The notes beneath the pieces are model-generated. The model was given only the letters and a program-made list of their open reading frames with translations. It searched no databases and was not told the DNA's origin. From positions 372,001 to 436,000 of the forward strand of contig NZ_KB908319.1 in NCBI RefSeq assembly GCF_000382385.1: a stretch of 64,000 nucleotides of DNA. Reading direction: 5' to 3'. This document shows, in pieces, positions 52,955 through 62,565 of the stretch; position 1 is the stretch's first letter, and each line of letters begins with the position of its first letter. The position numbers and the translations under genes were made by a program. This DNA comes from Segatella maculosa DSM 19339 = JCM 15638. GTDB lineage: Bacteria; Bacteroidota; Bacteroidia; Bacteroidales; Bacteroidaceae.

Positions 52955-53686
52955 TTAACGGTTATTGTTTCTCTTGCGATTACCACGGCCGCCGTTGCGA
53001 CCTCCATTAGAGCGGCCACCACTTTGCTTCTCCTGAGTAAAGTTTGGAGTAAGTTCACGCTTACCGTAAACCTCTCCACGGCATATCCACACCTTGATAC
53101 CCAAAAGACCTACCTTTGTCAGGGCCTCCGTTGCACAGTAATCGATGTCTGCACGGAATGTATGCAGAGGCGTACGTCCCTCTTTGAACATTTCCTTACG
53201 TGCCATTTCGGCACCGTTCAGACGACCAGTAATTTGGATCTTGACACCTTCTGCACCTGCACGCATCGTATTCTGAATAGCCATCTTGATGGCACGGCGG
53301 TAAGAAATCTTACCTTCCACTTGCCGAGCGATGTTGTTGCCCACGATGGTGGCATCAAGTTCCGGTTTTTTAATCTCGAATATGTTGATTTGGATGTCTT
53401 TCTTATAGAGCTTCTTCAGCTCTTCTTTGAGTTTATCGACATCTTGACCACCTTTACCAATGACGATACCCGGACGGGCAGTGCAAATAGTGATGGTGAC
53501 GAGTTTCAGTGTACGCTCAATGACGATACGAGAAACACTGGCCTTAGCCAAACGCTCGTTAAGATACTTGCGGATTTTGCGGTCCTCAACGAGGTTTTCT
53601 CCGAAGCTCTTGCCACCAAACCAATTTGAATCCCAACCACGGATAATACCAAGTCGGTTGCTTATTGGATTAACTTTCTGTCCCAT
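52955..53686 (-). CDS. rpsC: Ribosomal protein S3
   Basis: 243 residues. KH domain with [17 protein letters not shown]-terminal [22 protein letters not shown]. The end is a Gly/Asn/Arg-rich tail, probably disordered. S3 forms part of the mRNA entry helicase. Confidence 0.99.
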   Translation of the reverse strand: MGQKVNPISNRLGIIRGWDSNWFGGKSFGENLVEDRKIRKYLNERLAKASVSRIVIERTLKLVTITICTARPGIVIGKGGQDVDKLKEELKKLYKKDIQINIFEIKKPELDATIVGNNIARQVEGKISYRRAIKMAIQNTMRAGAEGVKIQITGRLNGAEMARKEMFKEGRTPLHTFRADIDYCATEALTKVGLLGIKVWICRGEVYGKRELTPNFTQEKQSGGRSNGGRNGGRGNRKRNNNR

Positions 53687-53694
53687 TCTGTTAT

Positions 53695-54099
53695 TTATTT
53701 TTCGTCGTTAGTTTTGGCATCAACAAACAGCGTCACGTGATTTGAACGCTTACGGATTCTATAACCACGGCCCTGTGGTGCCGGTCTCATACGTTTCATT
53801 GTAACACCTTCATCAACGAAGACTTTACTGATGTACAGTTCGCCGTCTTCGGCCTTGCGGTCATTCTTTGTCTCCCAGTTGGCAATTGCCGAACGTAGCA
53901 GTTTCTCAACGTCTGTAGCGGCCTGCTTCTTAGAGAACCGAAGTACTCCGAGGGCACGGTTGACCTCTAAACCACGGATCATGTCTACAACGTAGCGCAT
54001 CTTGCGTGGTGAAGAAGGAACTCCCTTGAGCTTTGCGAAGTACAGATTTTTGCGAGCTTCCTTGATTTTCTCAGCTGCGATATGTTTTCTTGCTCCCAT
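53695..54099 (-). CDS. rplV: Ribosomal protein L22
   Basis: 134 residues. The tunnel-lining loop reads [20 protein letters not shown]. The N-terminus is about 20 residues longer than in E. coli. Confidence 0.99.
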   Translation of the reverse strand: MGARKHIAAEKIKEARKNLYFAKLKGVPSSPRKMRYVVDMIRGLEVNRALGVLRFSKKQAATDVEKLLRSAIANWETKNDRKAEDGELYISKVFVDEGVTMKRMRPAPQGRGYRIRKRSNHVTLFVDAKTNDEK

Positions 54100-54133
54100 T
54101 ATTATTCTTGTTTGTTAAATGGATTAACCCCGC

Positions 54134-54403
54134 TTACTTCTTGTTATTACCAGAGTGACCACCGAAACGGCGTGTAGGTGCAAACTCTCCGAGCTTGTGA
54201 CCAACCATGTTCTCCGTAATGTAAACAGGGATAAATTTGTTTCCGTTATGAACTGCAACAGTGTGTCCCACGAAATCCGGGGAAATCATTGATGCTCTGG
54301 CCCAAGTCTTCACTACACTCGACTTACCACTCTCGTTCATAGCGAGAATCTTCTTCTCGAGCGATACGTTGATATATGGACCTTTTTTTAATGAACGACT
54401 CAT
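54134..54403 (-). CDS. rpsS: Ribosomal protein S19
   Basis: 89 residues, [35 protein letters not shown] at the C-terminus. It contacts the 30S head. Confidence 0.99.
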   Translation of the reverse strand: MSRSLKKGPYINVSLEKKILAMNESGKSSVVKTWARASMISPDFVGHTVAVHNGNKFIPVYITENMVGHKLGEFAPTRRFGGHSGNNKK

Positions 54404-54413
54404 AATTTACTCT

Positions 54414-55241
54414 TTATTTTTTGTTAGCTCTTTCGATAATATACTTGTTTGAAAGCTTCTTAGGTGCGCGAGTCTTGAGACCCTTAGCGTAAAGACCCTT
54501 ACGAGAACGTGGGTGACCACCACTCTGACGACCTTCACCACCACCCATTGGGTGATCAACAGGGTTCATAACAACACCACGGTTGTGTGGGCGACGACCC
54601 AACCAGCGAGAGCGACCAGCCTTACCCGACTGTTCCAATGCATGGTCGGAGTTACCAACACTACCTACTGTAGCTTTACAAGCACTCAAAATCTGACGGG
54701 TTTCGCCAGAAGGGAGCTTAATAACACAATAACTGCCCTCACGAGAAGTCAACTGAGCAAAGTTACCAGCCGAACGAACAAGCAAAGCACCCTGACCCGG
54801 ACGCAATTCAATGTTGTGAATTACCGTACCAACAGGAATGTTTGCAAGCGGGAGCGCATTACCGATTTCAGGAGCAGCCTCTGCACCCGACATCAATGTT
54901 GCACCAACCTGCAGTCCGTTAGGAGCAATAATGTAACGTTTTTCACCATCAGCGTAGAATAAAAGCGCAATGCGAGCCGAGCGATTTGGGTCATACTCGA
55001 TTGTCTTCACTACAGCCGGAACACCATCTTTCTCACGTTTAAAGTCTATCAGACGATATTTCTGCTTATGGCCACCGCCAATGTAGCGAACGGTCATCTT
55101 ACCGGTGTTATTTCGACCACCGGTAGAACGTTTGCCGTAAACGAGAGACTTCTCTGGCACGGATGCAGTAATATCCTCGAACGTGCCAATAACTTTGTGT
55201 CTTTGTCCCGGAGTAACCGGGTTTAATTTACGTACTGCCAT
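54414..55241 (-). CDS. rplB: Ribosomal protein L2
   Basis: 275 residues. The C-terminal [20 protein letters not shown] with the conserved His near the peptidyl-transferase centre is intact. Confidence 0.99.
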   Translation of the reverse strand: MAVRKLNPVTPGQRHKVIGTFEDITASVPEKSLVYGKRSTGGRNNTGKMTVRYIGGGHKQKYRLIDFKREKDGVPAVVKTIEYDPNRSARIALLFYADGEKRYIIAPNGLQVGATLMSGAEAAPEIGNALPLANIPVGTVIHNIELRPGQGALLVRSAGNFAQLTSREGSYCVIKLPSGETRQILSACKATVGSVGNSDHALEQSGKAGRSRWLGRRPHNRGVVMNPVDHPMGGGEGRQSGGHPRSRKGLYAKGLKTRAPKKLSNKYIIERANKK

Positions 55242-55249
55242 TTTTTATT

Positions 55250-55543
55250 TTAAATATTGCTGTAAAAATCAATTGTATCGCCTTCCTTTACAGTGACGAT
55301 TGCCTTCTTGAACGCATTCTTCTGGCCCTTGATAAGACCTGCCTTGGTATAACGGCTCAACCGCTTTCCGGCATAACGAAGCGTGTTCACGTCAACTACC
55401 GTAACATGATACAGGCTTTCGACTTCCTTCTTAATTTGGAGCTTATTAGCCTCAGGACGAACGATGAAGCCATAGCGGCTCGGGTTCTTCTCCGTAATCT
55501 TGGTTTGCTTCTCAGTAACCAATGGTTTAATAATAAATGCCAT
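55250..55543 (-). CDS. rplW: Ribosomal protein L23
   Basis: 97 residues. KPLVTEKQTKITEKNPSRYG and VNTLRYAGKRLSRYTKAG are typical. It is the docking site for trigger factor and SRP at the tunnel exit. Confidence 0.99.
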   Translation of the reverse strand: MAFIIKPLVTEKQTKITEKNPSRYGFIVRPEANKLQIKKEVESLYHVTVVDVNTLRYAGKRLSRYTKAGLIKGQKNAFKKAIVTVKEGDTIDFYSNI

Positions 55544-55560
55544 AATCTAATATCTCCTTT

Positions 55561-56190
55561 TTACTTATTTAAGATTTCGTCAATAGCCTTCAACGATCTT
55601 TCGGTAACAAGCACAACATCTGCGTTCAAGACTTTATATGAATTGAGCGCAGTTGCGCGCATTACCTCTGCACGCTGAATATTACGAGCGGACAAATATA
55701 CGTTTTTATTTACTTCCGGCAAAAGCAGAAGTGTTTTCTTGCCGTCAACTTTAAGATTTTTTGCAAAATTTACAAACTCTTTAGTCTTAGGTGCTTCAAA
55801 GTTGAAGTCTTCCACCACGATAACAGCATTCTCCTTAGCCTTATAAGAGAGGGCAGACTTGCGGGCAAGAACCTTTACTTTCTTATTCAACTTGAAGTCG
55901 TAATTGCGTGGTTTAGGACCAAACACACGGGCACCACCGACAAGCACAGGCGAGTTGATGTCTCCACGACGGGCACCACCGCCGCCTTTCTGACGACCCA
56001 GCTTGCGAGTAGAGCCACTCAGTTCGCTTCTTTCCTTCGTCTTGGCCGTACCCTGACGCTGTGCGGCCAGATACTGCTTGACATCCAAGTAAAGAACGTG
56101 ATCGTTAGGCTCAATTCCAAAGATAGCCTCGTTCAGGGTTACCTTTCTTCCGGTCTCCTGACCATTGATATTTAAAACGCTAACTTCCAT
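55561..56190 (-). CDS. rplD: Ribosomal protein L4
   Basis: 209 residues. The tunnel loop [19 protein letters not shown] is present. In E. coli L4 represses the S10 operon; no leader target was recognised here. Its ATG overlaps the rplC stop by one base. Confidence 0.99.
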   Translation of the reverse strand: MEVSVLNINGQETGRKVTLNEAIFGIEPNDHVLYLDVKQYLAAQRQGTAKTKERSELSGSTRKLGRQKGGGGARRGDINSPVLVGGARVFGPKPRNYDFKLNKKVKVLARKSALSYKAKENAVIVVEDFNFEAPKTKEFVNFAKNLKVDGKKTLLLLPEVNKNVYLSARNIQRAEVMRATALNSYKVLNADVVLVTERSLKAIDEILNK

Positions 56191-56804
56191 TACTTTTTGA
56201 TTAAAACGGTTGAACCATTACATCCGGCAACAGAACCCTTGACAAGAAGGAGGTTGTGCTCCGGGATTACCTTTAACACTTGCAGATTCTGAGTAGTAAC
56301 ACGGTCACCGCCCATCTGCCCAGCCATGCGCATACCCTTAAAGACCTTAGCCGGGTAAGAACAAGCACCGATAGAACCCGGTTTGCGAGCGCGGTCGTCC
56401 TGACCATGAGTACTCTGGCCCACACCACCGAAACCATGACGCTTGACTACGCCTTGGAAACCTTTTCCTTTGGAGGTTCCGACCACGTCGACAAACTTCG
56501 TGTCGGCAAAAAGCTCAACCGTAATGGTGTCACCGAGGTTATGCTCCTCGTCAAACTTGAACTCGGCCAAGTGCTTCTTCGGTGTTGTGCCTGCCTTCTT
56601 GAAGGTTCCCAGCAACGGCTTTGAGGTACGACGCTCTTTAGCCTCTTCGAAACCTAACTGAAGTGCTTTGTAACCATCTTTTTCTTCTGTCTTTACTTGG
56701 GTTACAACACAAGGACCAGCTTCGATAACAGTGCACGGAACATTCTTACCGTCGGCACTGAAAACGGATGTCATTCCGATTTTTTTTCCAATTAATCCTG
56801 GCAT
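56190..56804 (-). CDS. rplC: Ribosomal protein L3
   Basis: 204 residues, [34 protein letters not shown] is the core extension near the peptidyl-transferase centre. Confidence 0.99.
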   Translation of the reverse strand: MPGLIGKKIGMTSVFSADGKNVPCTVIEAGPCVVTQVKTEEKDGYKALQLGFEEAKERRTSKPLLGTFKKAGTTPKKHLAEFKFDEEHNLGDTITVELFADTKFVDVVGTSKGKGFQGVVKRHGFGGVGQSTHGQDDRARKPGSIGACSYPAKVFKGMRMAGQMGGDRVTTQNLQVLKVIPEHNLLLVKGSVAGCNGSTVLIKK

Positions 56805-56845
56805 TTCAATAATAATTTAATCGATAAATAATCTACGTTCTGAAA

Positions 56846-57151
56846 TCAGACTTTAATCTCTACTTCCACACCTGACGGCAATTCGAGCTTCATCAAGGCA
56901 TCGACTGTCTTTGCAGTAGAGCTGTAGATGTCGATGAGCCGCTTGAAGTTTGAAAGTTGGAACTGTTCACGGGCCTTCTTATTGACGAAGGTAGAACGGT
57001 TCACGGTGTAGATACGCTTGTGGGTCGGCAATGGAATAGGACCACTGACGATAGCACCCGTGGCCTTAACGGCCTTTACAATCTTTTCTGCTGACTTGTC
57101 AACCAACATGTGGTCGTAAGATTTCAGCTTGATTCTGATTTTCTGACTCAT
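56846..57151 (-). CDS. rpsJ: Ribosomal protein S10 (NusE)
   Basis: 101 residues, [40 protein letters not shown]. It also acts in Nus-dependent antitermination. tuf does not separate it from fusA. Confidence 0.99.
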   Translation of the reverse strand: MSQKIRIKLKSYDHMLVDKSAEKIVKAVKATGAIVSGPIPLPTHKRIYTVNRSTFVNKKAREQFQLSNFKRLIDIYSSTAKTVDALMKLELPSGVEVEIKV

Positions 57152-57186
57152 TGTTTTGATATTATAAGATGAATAAAAAGAAGCAA

Positions 57187-57228
57187 AGAGGTGCGCCGTT
57201 TAAGAGTCATTCGCTAAACAGCGCCTCT
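57187..57228 (-). terminator. Hairpin between fusA and rpsJ
   Basis: AGAGG-GCGC-GTTTA on one arm pairs with TAAAC-GCGC-CTCT on the other, with two small bulges. On the minus strand TTTGCTTCTTTTTATTC follows. It may be a partial terminator or attenuator between the str and S10 parts of the block. Confidence 0.5.
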
Positions 57229-57255
57229 ACGCTTGATAATGATATTTCTCTTGTC

Positions 57256-59370
57256 TTAGAGAAGTTCTGCATGACCATGAACCTCCTCAAGCACGGCCTT
57301 GGCAATACTTGTGGAAAGTGCCTCATGGTGATCATACTCCATGGAAGATGTTGCTCGACCGGAAGTGATGGTACGCAGAGCGGTCACATAACCGAACATC
57401 TCTGCCAACGGAACCATGGCTTTCACGATACGGGCACCGCTGCGAGCCTCTTCCATTCCCTGAACAAGACCACGGCGCTTGTTCAAGTCTCCGATAACAT
57501 CACCCATGTTCTCTTCAGGAGTAACAACCTCTACCTTCATAATCGGCTCCATCAACACAGGGCCTGCCTTTGGACAAAGTACTCGGAATGCCTGATGAGC
57601 CACCAACTCGAACGACAACTGATCGGAGTCTACAGGGTGGAAGCTACCATCGGTCAACGTCACCTTCATACCGGTCATTGGGAAACCACCAAGGACTCCG
57701 TTACGCAAACAGTCTGCAAAGCCTTTCTGCACCGACGGAATGAACTCCTTGGGCACGTTACCACCTTTAACCTCGTTGATGAACTGCAAGTCGCTTTCTG
57801 TGAAGTCTTCGTCCTTCGGGCCGATAGTTACATCGATACAAGCAAACTTACCACGACCACCAGACTGCTTCTTGTAGGTTTCGCGGCTCTGTGCCGTGCG
57901 TGTGATGGCCTCTTTATAGTTCACCTGTGGCTTACCTTGGTTACATTCTACCTTGAACTCGCGTTTCAAGCGGTCGATAATGATATCCAAGTGGAGCTCA
58001 CCCATACCTGAGATAATGGTCTGACCGCTCTGCTCATCGGTACGAACAGTGAAAGTCGGGTCCTCTTCGGCCAACTTAGCAAGACCGTTATCCAACTTAG
58101 CAACGTCTGCCTGGCTCTTCGGCTCAACAGCAATGGAAATCACTGTATCGGGGAAAGTCATAGATTCCAGTACGATGGGCGCTTTCTCATCACAGAGTGT
58201 GTCACCCGTACGAATATCTTTAAAACCTACACCTGCACCGATATCGCCCGCATCAATAGAATCCATCGGAATTTCCTGCTTGGAGTTCATCTGGAACAAG
58301 CGACTAATACGTTCTTTCTTGCCCGAACGCGGGTTATAAACATAGGAACCGGCAGCAATCTTACCGGAATAAACGCGGAAGAACACCAAACGACCCATGA
58401 ACGGATCAGTGGCTATCTTGAATGCCAATGCCGAAGTGGGTGCATCTTCTGAAGGTTTGCGGTCTTCTTCTTCTTCTGTGTCAGGATTTGTTCCCACAAT
58501 AGCCTGCGTATCAACAGGTGAAGGCAGGAATGCACAAACATAATCCAACAAAGGTTGAACACCTTTATTTTTATAAGAAGAGCCCAACAACATGGGGCAG
58601 CATTCCATGGCAATACAACCCTTGCGAATGGCACGCAACAACTGTGCTTCGCTGACATCCTTGCCATCGAGATAGAGCTCCATCACCTCGTCATCGAAGT
58701 TAGCTGCACCCTCAACGAGCTTCTCACGCCATTCAGCTGCCTCGTCTGCAAGCTCAGCCGGAATATCTTCTACATCATATTCAGCGCCCATCGTCTCGTC
58801 ATGCCACAAGATAGCCTTCATCTTAATCAGGTCCACAACGCCTTTGAAGTTCTCTTCTGCACCAATAGGAATCTGGATAGCGATAGGATTGGCACCCAGA
58901 ATATCCTTCATCTGCTGAACAGTCTCAAAGAAGTTGGCGCCCGAACGGTCCATCTTATTCACATAACCGATACGCGGAACGTTATATTTGTCGGCCTGAC
59001 GCCAAACAGTCTCTGACTGTGGCTGAACACCATCGGCAGCCGAATAGGTTGCAACGGCTCCATCAAGCACACGAAGCGAACGCTCTACCTCTGCGGTGAA
59101 GTCAACGTGTCCCGGAGTATCAATCAAGTTAATCTTATATGACTTGCCCTCATAGTTCCAATTACAAGTGGTCGCAGCCGAAGTAATCGTGATACCACGC
59201 TCCTGCTCCTGTGCCATCCAGTCCATTGTAGCTGCACCGTCATGCACCTCACCAATCTTATGCGTCTTACCGGTGTAGAAAAGAATGCGCTCCGACGTGG
59301 TTGTCTTGCCGGCATCGATGTGAGCCATGATACCGATATTACGAGTCAAATGTAAATCGCGATTTGCCAT
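57256..59370 (-). CDS. fusA: Elongation factor G
   Basis: A 704-residue translocation GTPase. G1 [10 protein letters not shown]3 DTPGHVDF and G4 NKMD are intact; domains II-V follow with the usual [10 protein letters not shown] and [23 protein letters not shown] segments. It follows rpsG by 21 bp, the str-operon order. Confidence 0.99.
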   Translation of the reverse strand: MANRDLHLTRNIGIMAHIDAGKTTTSERILFYTGKTHKIGEVHDGAATMDWMAQEQERGITITSAATTCNWNYEGKSYKINLIDTPGHVDFTAEVERSLRVLDGAVATYSAADGVQPQSETVWRQADKYNVPRIGYVNKMDRSGANFFETVQQMKDILGANPIAIQIPIGAEENFKGVVDLIKMKAILWHDETMGAEYDVEDIPAELADEAAEWREKLVEGAANFDDEVMELYLDGKDVSEAQLLRAIRKGCIAMECCPMLLGSSYKNKGVQPLLDYVCAFLPSPVDTQAIVGTNPDTEEEEDRKPSEDAPTSALAFKIATDPFMGRLVFFRVYSGKIAAGSYVYNPRSGKKERISRLFQMNSKQEIPMDSIDAGDIGAGVGFKDIRTGDTLCDEKAPIVLESMTFPDTVISIAVEPKSQADVAKLDNGLAKLAEEDPTFTVRTDEQSGQTIISGMGELHLDIIIDRLKREFKVECNQGKPQVNYKEAITRTAQSRETYKKQSGGRGKFACIDVTIGPKDEDFTESDLQFINEVKGGNVPKEFIPSVQKGFADCLRNGVLGGFPMTGMKVTLTDGSFHPVDSDQLSFELVAHQAFRVLCPKAGPVLMEPIMKVEVVTPEENMGDVIGDLNKRRGLVQGMEEARSGARIVKAMVPLAEMFGYVTALRTITSGRATSSMEYDHHEALSTSIAKAVLEEVHGHAELL

Positions 59371-59391
59371 TTTCTTTTTACCTTTATTTGA

Positions 59392-59868
59392 TTAGAATCT
59401 GAAATGAGCGAATGCACGGTTAGCCTCGGCCATGCGATGCATGTCTTCCTTGCGCTTGAACGCACCACCCTGATTATTGTAAGCATCCATGATCTCGGCA
59501 GCGAGTTTCTCTGCCATAGACTTTCCACCACGCTTGCGGGCAAAATTGATCATATTCTTCATCGAGATGCTTTCCTTGCGCTCGGGACGAATCTCGGTCG
59601 GCACTTGGAAAGTGGCACCACCGATGCGGCGGCTCTTCACCTCAACCTGCGGAGTGATGTTGTCCAAGGCCTGCTTCCAGATTTCGAGTGCTGGCTTTTC
59701 TTCCTTAGCCATCTTCTCTTTCACCGTATCAAGGGCTTTGTAGAAAATCTCGTATGATATGGTCTTCTTGCCATCATACATCAAATGGTTCACAAACTTA
59801 GAGACCTTCTGGTCGTTGTAAACGGGATCCGGGAGGATCACACGCTTCTTTGGTTTTGCTTTTCTCAT
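59392..59868 (-). CDS. rpsG: Ribosomal protein S7
   Basis: 158 residues, [40 protein letters not shown] and the C-terminal [13 protein letters not shown]. It starts assembly of the 30S head. Confidence 0.99.
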   Translation of the reverse strand: MRKAKPKKRVILPDPVYNDQKVSKFVNHLMYDGKKTISYEIFYKALDTVKEKMAKEEKPALEIWKQALDNITPQVEVKSRRIGGATFQVPTEIRPERKESISMKNMINFARKRGGKSMAEKLAAEIMDAYNNQGGAFKRKEDMHRMAEANRAFAHFRF

Positions 59869-59999
59869 TTTGTTTTGAAAAATAAATTCTGCATGGGGCT
59901 GTCATTCATGTTCTTCAATATCCGCACCCGGACATTTACTCAACCTGTTATCAACAATTCTCCAGCAAAACGTTTTTAATAAAATATCGGTTTGGCAAT

Positions 60000-60383
60000 T
60001 TACTTCTTACCTGCCTTTGGGCGCTTAGCACCATACTTTGAACGGCGTTGCGTGCGATTAGCAACACCTGCCGTGTCAAGTGTACCGCGAACAATGTGAT
60101 AACGCACACCGGGGAGGTCTTTCACACGACCGCCACGAACCAACACAATGGAGTGCTCCTGAAGGTTGTGGCCTTCTCCCGGAATATAGGAGTTCACTTC
60201 CTTCTGATTTGTCAAACGCACACGGGCAACCTTACGCATTGCCGAGTTAGGCTTCTTAGGAGTCGTCGTATAAACACGAACACAAACGCCGCGACGCTGC
60301 GGACAATTGTCCAATGCCGGCGACTTGCTCTTGTCTACGATGTCCTTTCTGCCCTTTCTTACTAACTGTGAAATAGTAGGCAT
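60000..60383 (-). CDS. rpsL: Ribosomal protein S12
   Basis: 127 residues and first gene of the block. [18 protein letters not shown] and [17 protein letters not shown] contain the lysines (streptomycin-response positions) in wild-type form. A 131-bp gap, without a clear structure, separates it from rpsG. Confidence 0.99.
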   Translation of the reverse strand: MPTISQLVRKGRKDIVDKSKSPALDNCPQRRGVCVRVYTTTPKKPNSAMRKVARVRLTNQKEVNSYIPGEGHNLQEHSIVLVRGGRVKDLPGVRYHIVRGTLDTAGVANRTQRRSKYGAKRPKAGKK

Positions 60384-60467
60384 AATTTTACTTTTTTGTT
60401 TATATATTTATTTTATTTCTTATCAATATTTATGAAACGGCTTCCGACAAAAGCACATTTCGGGCTG

Positions 60468-60475
60468 CAAAGGTA
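60468..60475 (-). promoter_or_regulatory. -7 box of the ribosomal block
   Basis: TACCTTTG on the minus strand, 84 bp before rpsL. The -33 region is weak. The leader of about 75 nt is A/T-rich. Confidence 0.6.
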
Positions 60476-60591
60476 CGAACAAATCTTCAAACTACCTAAT
60501 TATAAAGATGGCAAAAAGTCTACATCTTGGCTTAATTTACAAGGTATAAACTTTATTAACATTTATTCAATCGCAAATACCGACCTTAATA

Positions 60592-60673
60592 CCCACCTCA
60601 CCCCACCCAAAGGGAGGGAAAATGGATTGCAAGTAGTCTGTACTCCCCACATTGGAAGGGGCCGAGGGAGGCT
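60592..60673. repeat. Inverted CACCCCACCCAAAGGG-type repeat (family C)
   Basis: CCACCTCACCCCACCCAAAG at the left is answered by ATTGGAAGGGGCCGAGGGAG at the right. It resembles 27668-27797 in sequence and layout and ends at the DUF3467 stop codon. Confidence 0.6.
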
Positions 60674-60991
60674 CTACGACTCCGTTTCCGGCATCTTGAA
60701 CGGCGCAGCCATACGGGGTTGCTGTTCGGGAATCACAATTTTACCAAATTGCTGTTCATAGTTGTGAACATTCTCCTGCAAGGCTTGCAAAAGCCGTTTG
60801 GCATGTTCCGGTGCCATCACCACGCGCGCGCCGACCTCCGGTTTAGGCATTCCCGGCAACATGGTTGCGAAATCGAGCACAAAGTCTGAACTCGAGTGCG
60901 TAATCAACGCCAAATTGGCATAGACTCCTTTGGCCACTTCCGGCCTCAAATCAATCTGCAGTCCCTGCTGCTCATTGTTTTCATTTTCCAT
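60674..60991 (-). CDS. DUF3467 protein
   Basis: A 105-residue cytosolic protein of unknown function. GLQIDLRPEVAKGVYANLALITHSS and FVLDFATMLPGMPKPEVGARVVM-like segments (written here in parts) are the family core. In Bacteroidetes this gene is often found between rpoC and rpsL, and here too it lies just upstream of rpsL on the same strand, so a link to transcription or translation is suggested. It is not experimentally defined. Confidence 0.85.
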   Translation of the reverse strand: MENENNEQQGLQIDLRPEVAKGVYANLALITHSSSDFVLDFATMLPGMPKPEVGARVVMAPEHAKRLLQALQENVHNYEQQFGKIVIPEQQPRMAAPFKMPETES

Positions 60992-61138
60992 ATTGGTAAT
61001 TCGTTTTTTATAAAGTCATCATTGTCCACCATAAGAAAGAAGCGAAAGTTCAAGAAAATGCCTTCTCGTAGGTTTCAACCAGACTCTCCGCAAGTTCGGT
61101 CTTCCTTTCCTTTGGAGAGGATAAGGGGTAAGATCGTT

Positions 61139-61252
61139 CTACTTTCCTCGCCTTTCACGCTCCCGTTCTTCCTTTTGGTCTTGAATGTGGAAGTAGATTG
61201 CCCACCCGATAAACATTGCCAGCACAGCCAGCATCATAATATTTGCAGCCAT
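61139..61252 (-). CDS. 37-residue membrane microprotein
   Basis: ATG at 61252 opens 37 residues: one transmembrane helix (ANIMMLAVLAMFIGWAIYF) then a charged tail rich in Glu/Arg/Lys (QDQKEERERERRGK). A good ribosome-binding-like AAAGGAGA lies about 10 bp upstream, and the gene starts 2 bp after the stop of the 68-residue membrane gene. Both facts support a real small gene. Function unknown. Confidence 0.6.
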   Translation of the reverse strand: MAANIMMLAVLAMFIGWAIYFHIQDQKEERERERRGK

Positions 61253-61254
61253 CA

Positions 61255-61461
61255 CTATTTTCTCCTTTCTTCTTTATTATCATTTAGAAAATACAAACCT
61301 AATAAAACTAAACCTATAACAACGAAAACCGGTATGATAAAATCATACCATGCCCATTGTTCCGTTCGCTTGAACCATGTAGCAAGCAGTACTGCCGTAA
61401 TCATATACTTGGCGATATCCAATGCCAAATCGCCCAACTTTTCCTTCCTTTTGGTATTCAT
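61255..61461 (-). CDS. 68-residue membrane protein (DUF6722-like)
   Basis: Two transmembrane helices (IAKYMITAVLLATWF and FIIPVFVVIGLVLLGLYFL) with a cytosolic KRKEKLGDLALD start and a charged NDNKEERRK end. This matches small Bacteroidetes membrane proteins of the DUF6722 type, though that name is from memory. The start at 61461 is preferred because a -7 box lies directly upstream; longer in-frame starts run through the promoter. It is followed by the 37-residue gene. Confidence 0.7.
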   Translation of the reverse strand: MNTKRKEKLGDLALDIAKYMITAVLLATWFKRTEQWAWYDFIIPVFVVIGLVLLGLYFLNDNKEERRK

Positions 61462-61465
61462 GCTG

Positions 61466-61496
61466 CAAATATAACACTTTTCATGGAAGCAAACAA
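61466..61496 (-). promoter_or_regulatory. Promoter abutting the 68-residue gene
   Basis: TTG (61494-61496), a 20-bp spacer and TATATTTG (61466-61473). The -7 box ends 4 bp before the ATG, which implies a leaderless mRNA. Confidence 0.55.
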
Positions 61497-61569
61497 CAAA
61501 CCCGTCAAGAAAGTTTTCAAACAACCGGCTGACCGTCTCTATCATGCAAAACAGTAGGGCCGGGACTGC

Positions 61570-61597
61570 AGGAACGCATAGCTCGTGCGTCCCTATA
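61570..61597 (-). repeat. Solitary GTAGGGACGC palindrome (family A)
   Basis: AGGAACGCATAGCTCGTGCG then TCCCTAT: a diverged copy. It is followed by ATGCAATC, as in the two composites. Confidence 0.65.
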
Positions 61598-61631
61598 TGC
61601 AATCCCGGCCACGTTAACTTTCAATCTCACC

Positions 61632-61719
61632 CATATCATGCTTTTATTTCACCCATTTTGCACCGTTGTTCCACCCATTTTACGCGCCAATATGAGCCAT
61701 ATTGTCTCACTCGCCCTGA
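61632..61719. repeat. 22-bp dyad array, 3-4 units (family B)
   Basis: Units start at 61632, 61654, 61676 and 61698, all 22 bp apart; the last decays. The array begins 34 bp after the family-A palindrome. Confidence 0.75.
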
Positions 61720-61725
61720 TTAGTT

Positions 61726-61803
61726 CAAGTCCACCCGGCTTTATCCTGTATCCCCCAAGCTTTATCTTACTCCCCTTAAACCTTGTCCTGCTTTTCCCGG
61801 TCA
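61726..61803. repeat. 21-bp tandem repeats
   Basis: Units ending in TTTATC or TTGTC recur at 61747 and 61768 (21 bp each), with related partial units before and after. CCCC-AAGCTTTATC and CCCCTTAAACCTTGTC show the pattern. Confidence 0.6.
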
Positions 61804-61849
61804 GAATGGTGTGCGAGCCCATGAATGTGTTTTTCTGCCCTGCCCTATG

Positions 61850-61880
61850 CAAAGATACAAAATTTTGCAAGCGATTGCAA
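61850..61880 (-). promoter_or_regulatory. Promoter-like site in the repeat island
   Basis: TTG (61878-61880), 20-bp spacer, TATCTTTG (61850-61857) on the minus strand. It would transcribe the arrays toward the 68-residue gene. Confidence 0.4.
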
Positions 61881-61943
61881 GACTTTTTCAGATTTTTTTA
61901 TGACCGATACGGCCGGCAATGTTTTTCAAGCACAAAAACGGAA

Positions 61944-62054
61944 ACGGCGACGACGGCGAAAACAAGTATTCGTCACGAACAGAAAAGACGGTGACGACGA
62001 CAGAAATAAAAAACCATCTTGAGAAAAAATGACGACGACGGCGGCGACGTTTTC
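61944..62054. repeat. GAC-rich low-complexity tract
   Basis: Repeated GACGACGG and GACGACGAC runs, interrupted by A-rich pieces. It is not in a conserved reading frame. Confidence 0.5.
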
Positions 62055-62263
62055 AATTTCTTTCTATCGTCGTCTTTCTTTTCTCTTGTTCTTGTTCTTT
62101 GTTCTTAGGGAAGACTAACCGCCTGATTATCAAGCTTCTCATTTGTTAATTTATTTAAACTTCTGTTTGACTTTTCATTTTTCGCGAAGCGTTTAAAAGA
62201 TTTTAACAAGTTGAAAAGGTAGAAAATCAAGGGTTCATTTATAAGTTTTTCGGTGAGAGAATA

Positions 62264-62386
62264 GTAAGAGTCCCCTCTCTGTTCAATGCCCTTTAACCTC
62301 CGTTCGGTTTTCTCTCCATGGAACGGAAACTTACAAAGTGAGGGGAGGACAAACGATTGATAAGCTCGTTTGCCCTCTCCCTTTTT
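62264..62386 (+). ncRNA. Structured RNA candidate with terminator
   Basis: CCGTTC/GAACGG (62300-62305 with 62321-62326) forms a central hairpin. GAGGGGA (62340-62346) can pair either with upstream TCCCCTC (62271-62277) or, as part of 62342-62355, with CGTTTGCCCTCTCC (62367-62380), which is followed by five T. Two exclusive pairings ending in a T-run resemble an attenuator. No promoter of clear quality was found upstream and no plus-strand gene follows. Confidence 0.35.
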
Positions 62387-62411
62387 ATATTTCTGCTAAC
62401 TGTACAAATTG

Positions 62412-62472
62412 ACGGAAGTATAAGTCGTGGACTACGGGAGTATAATCCGTGCCCCACGGAAGTATAAGTCGT
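62412..62472. repeat. Three 22-bp dyad units, second type
   Basis: ACGGAAGTATAAGTCGT (62412 and 62456) and ACGGGAGTATAATCCGT (62434) start exactly 22 bp apart. The arms ACGG/CCGT are best in the middle unit. CAAATTG flanks both sides. Confidence 0.7.
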
Positions 62473-62565
62473 CAAATTGCACTGCCGGAATACGTTTACA
62501 GACGGATTAATATTAAAGTAAACTAACTCGAATTTTCAATTATTGAATTTCTATTTCTTCGTTTA

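Larger units (their letters stand above)
61497..62565. other. 1-kb repeat-dense non-coding island
   Basis: This gap before the fimbrillin gene holds a family-A palindrome, a 22-bp array, a 21-bp array, a GAC-rich tract, a structured segment with a terminator and a second type of 22-bp dyad array. Short frames in it consist of repeat sequence. Confidence 0.7.

Noticed and set aside
57169..58011. 280-residue plus-strand frame
   Set aside because: It is antisense to fusA; only the minus strand gives conserved motifs.
61139..61252. Frameshift in the 37-residue membrane gene
   Set aside because: I first suspected one, but re-reading the bases shows an uninterrupted frame from ATG 61252 to TAG 61139.
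61649..61870. Minus-strand frame of 73 residues in the repeat island
   Set aside because: It reads through the 21-bp and 22-bp repeats, has a repeat-derived composition and no family resemblance. Treated as non-coding.
62264..62386. RNase P RNA, tmRNA or SRP RNA
   Set aside because: None of the hallmark conserved segments of these RNAs could be found here.
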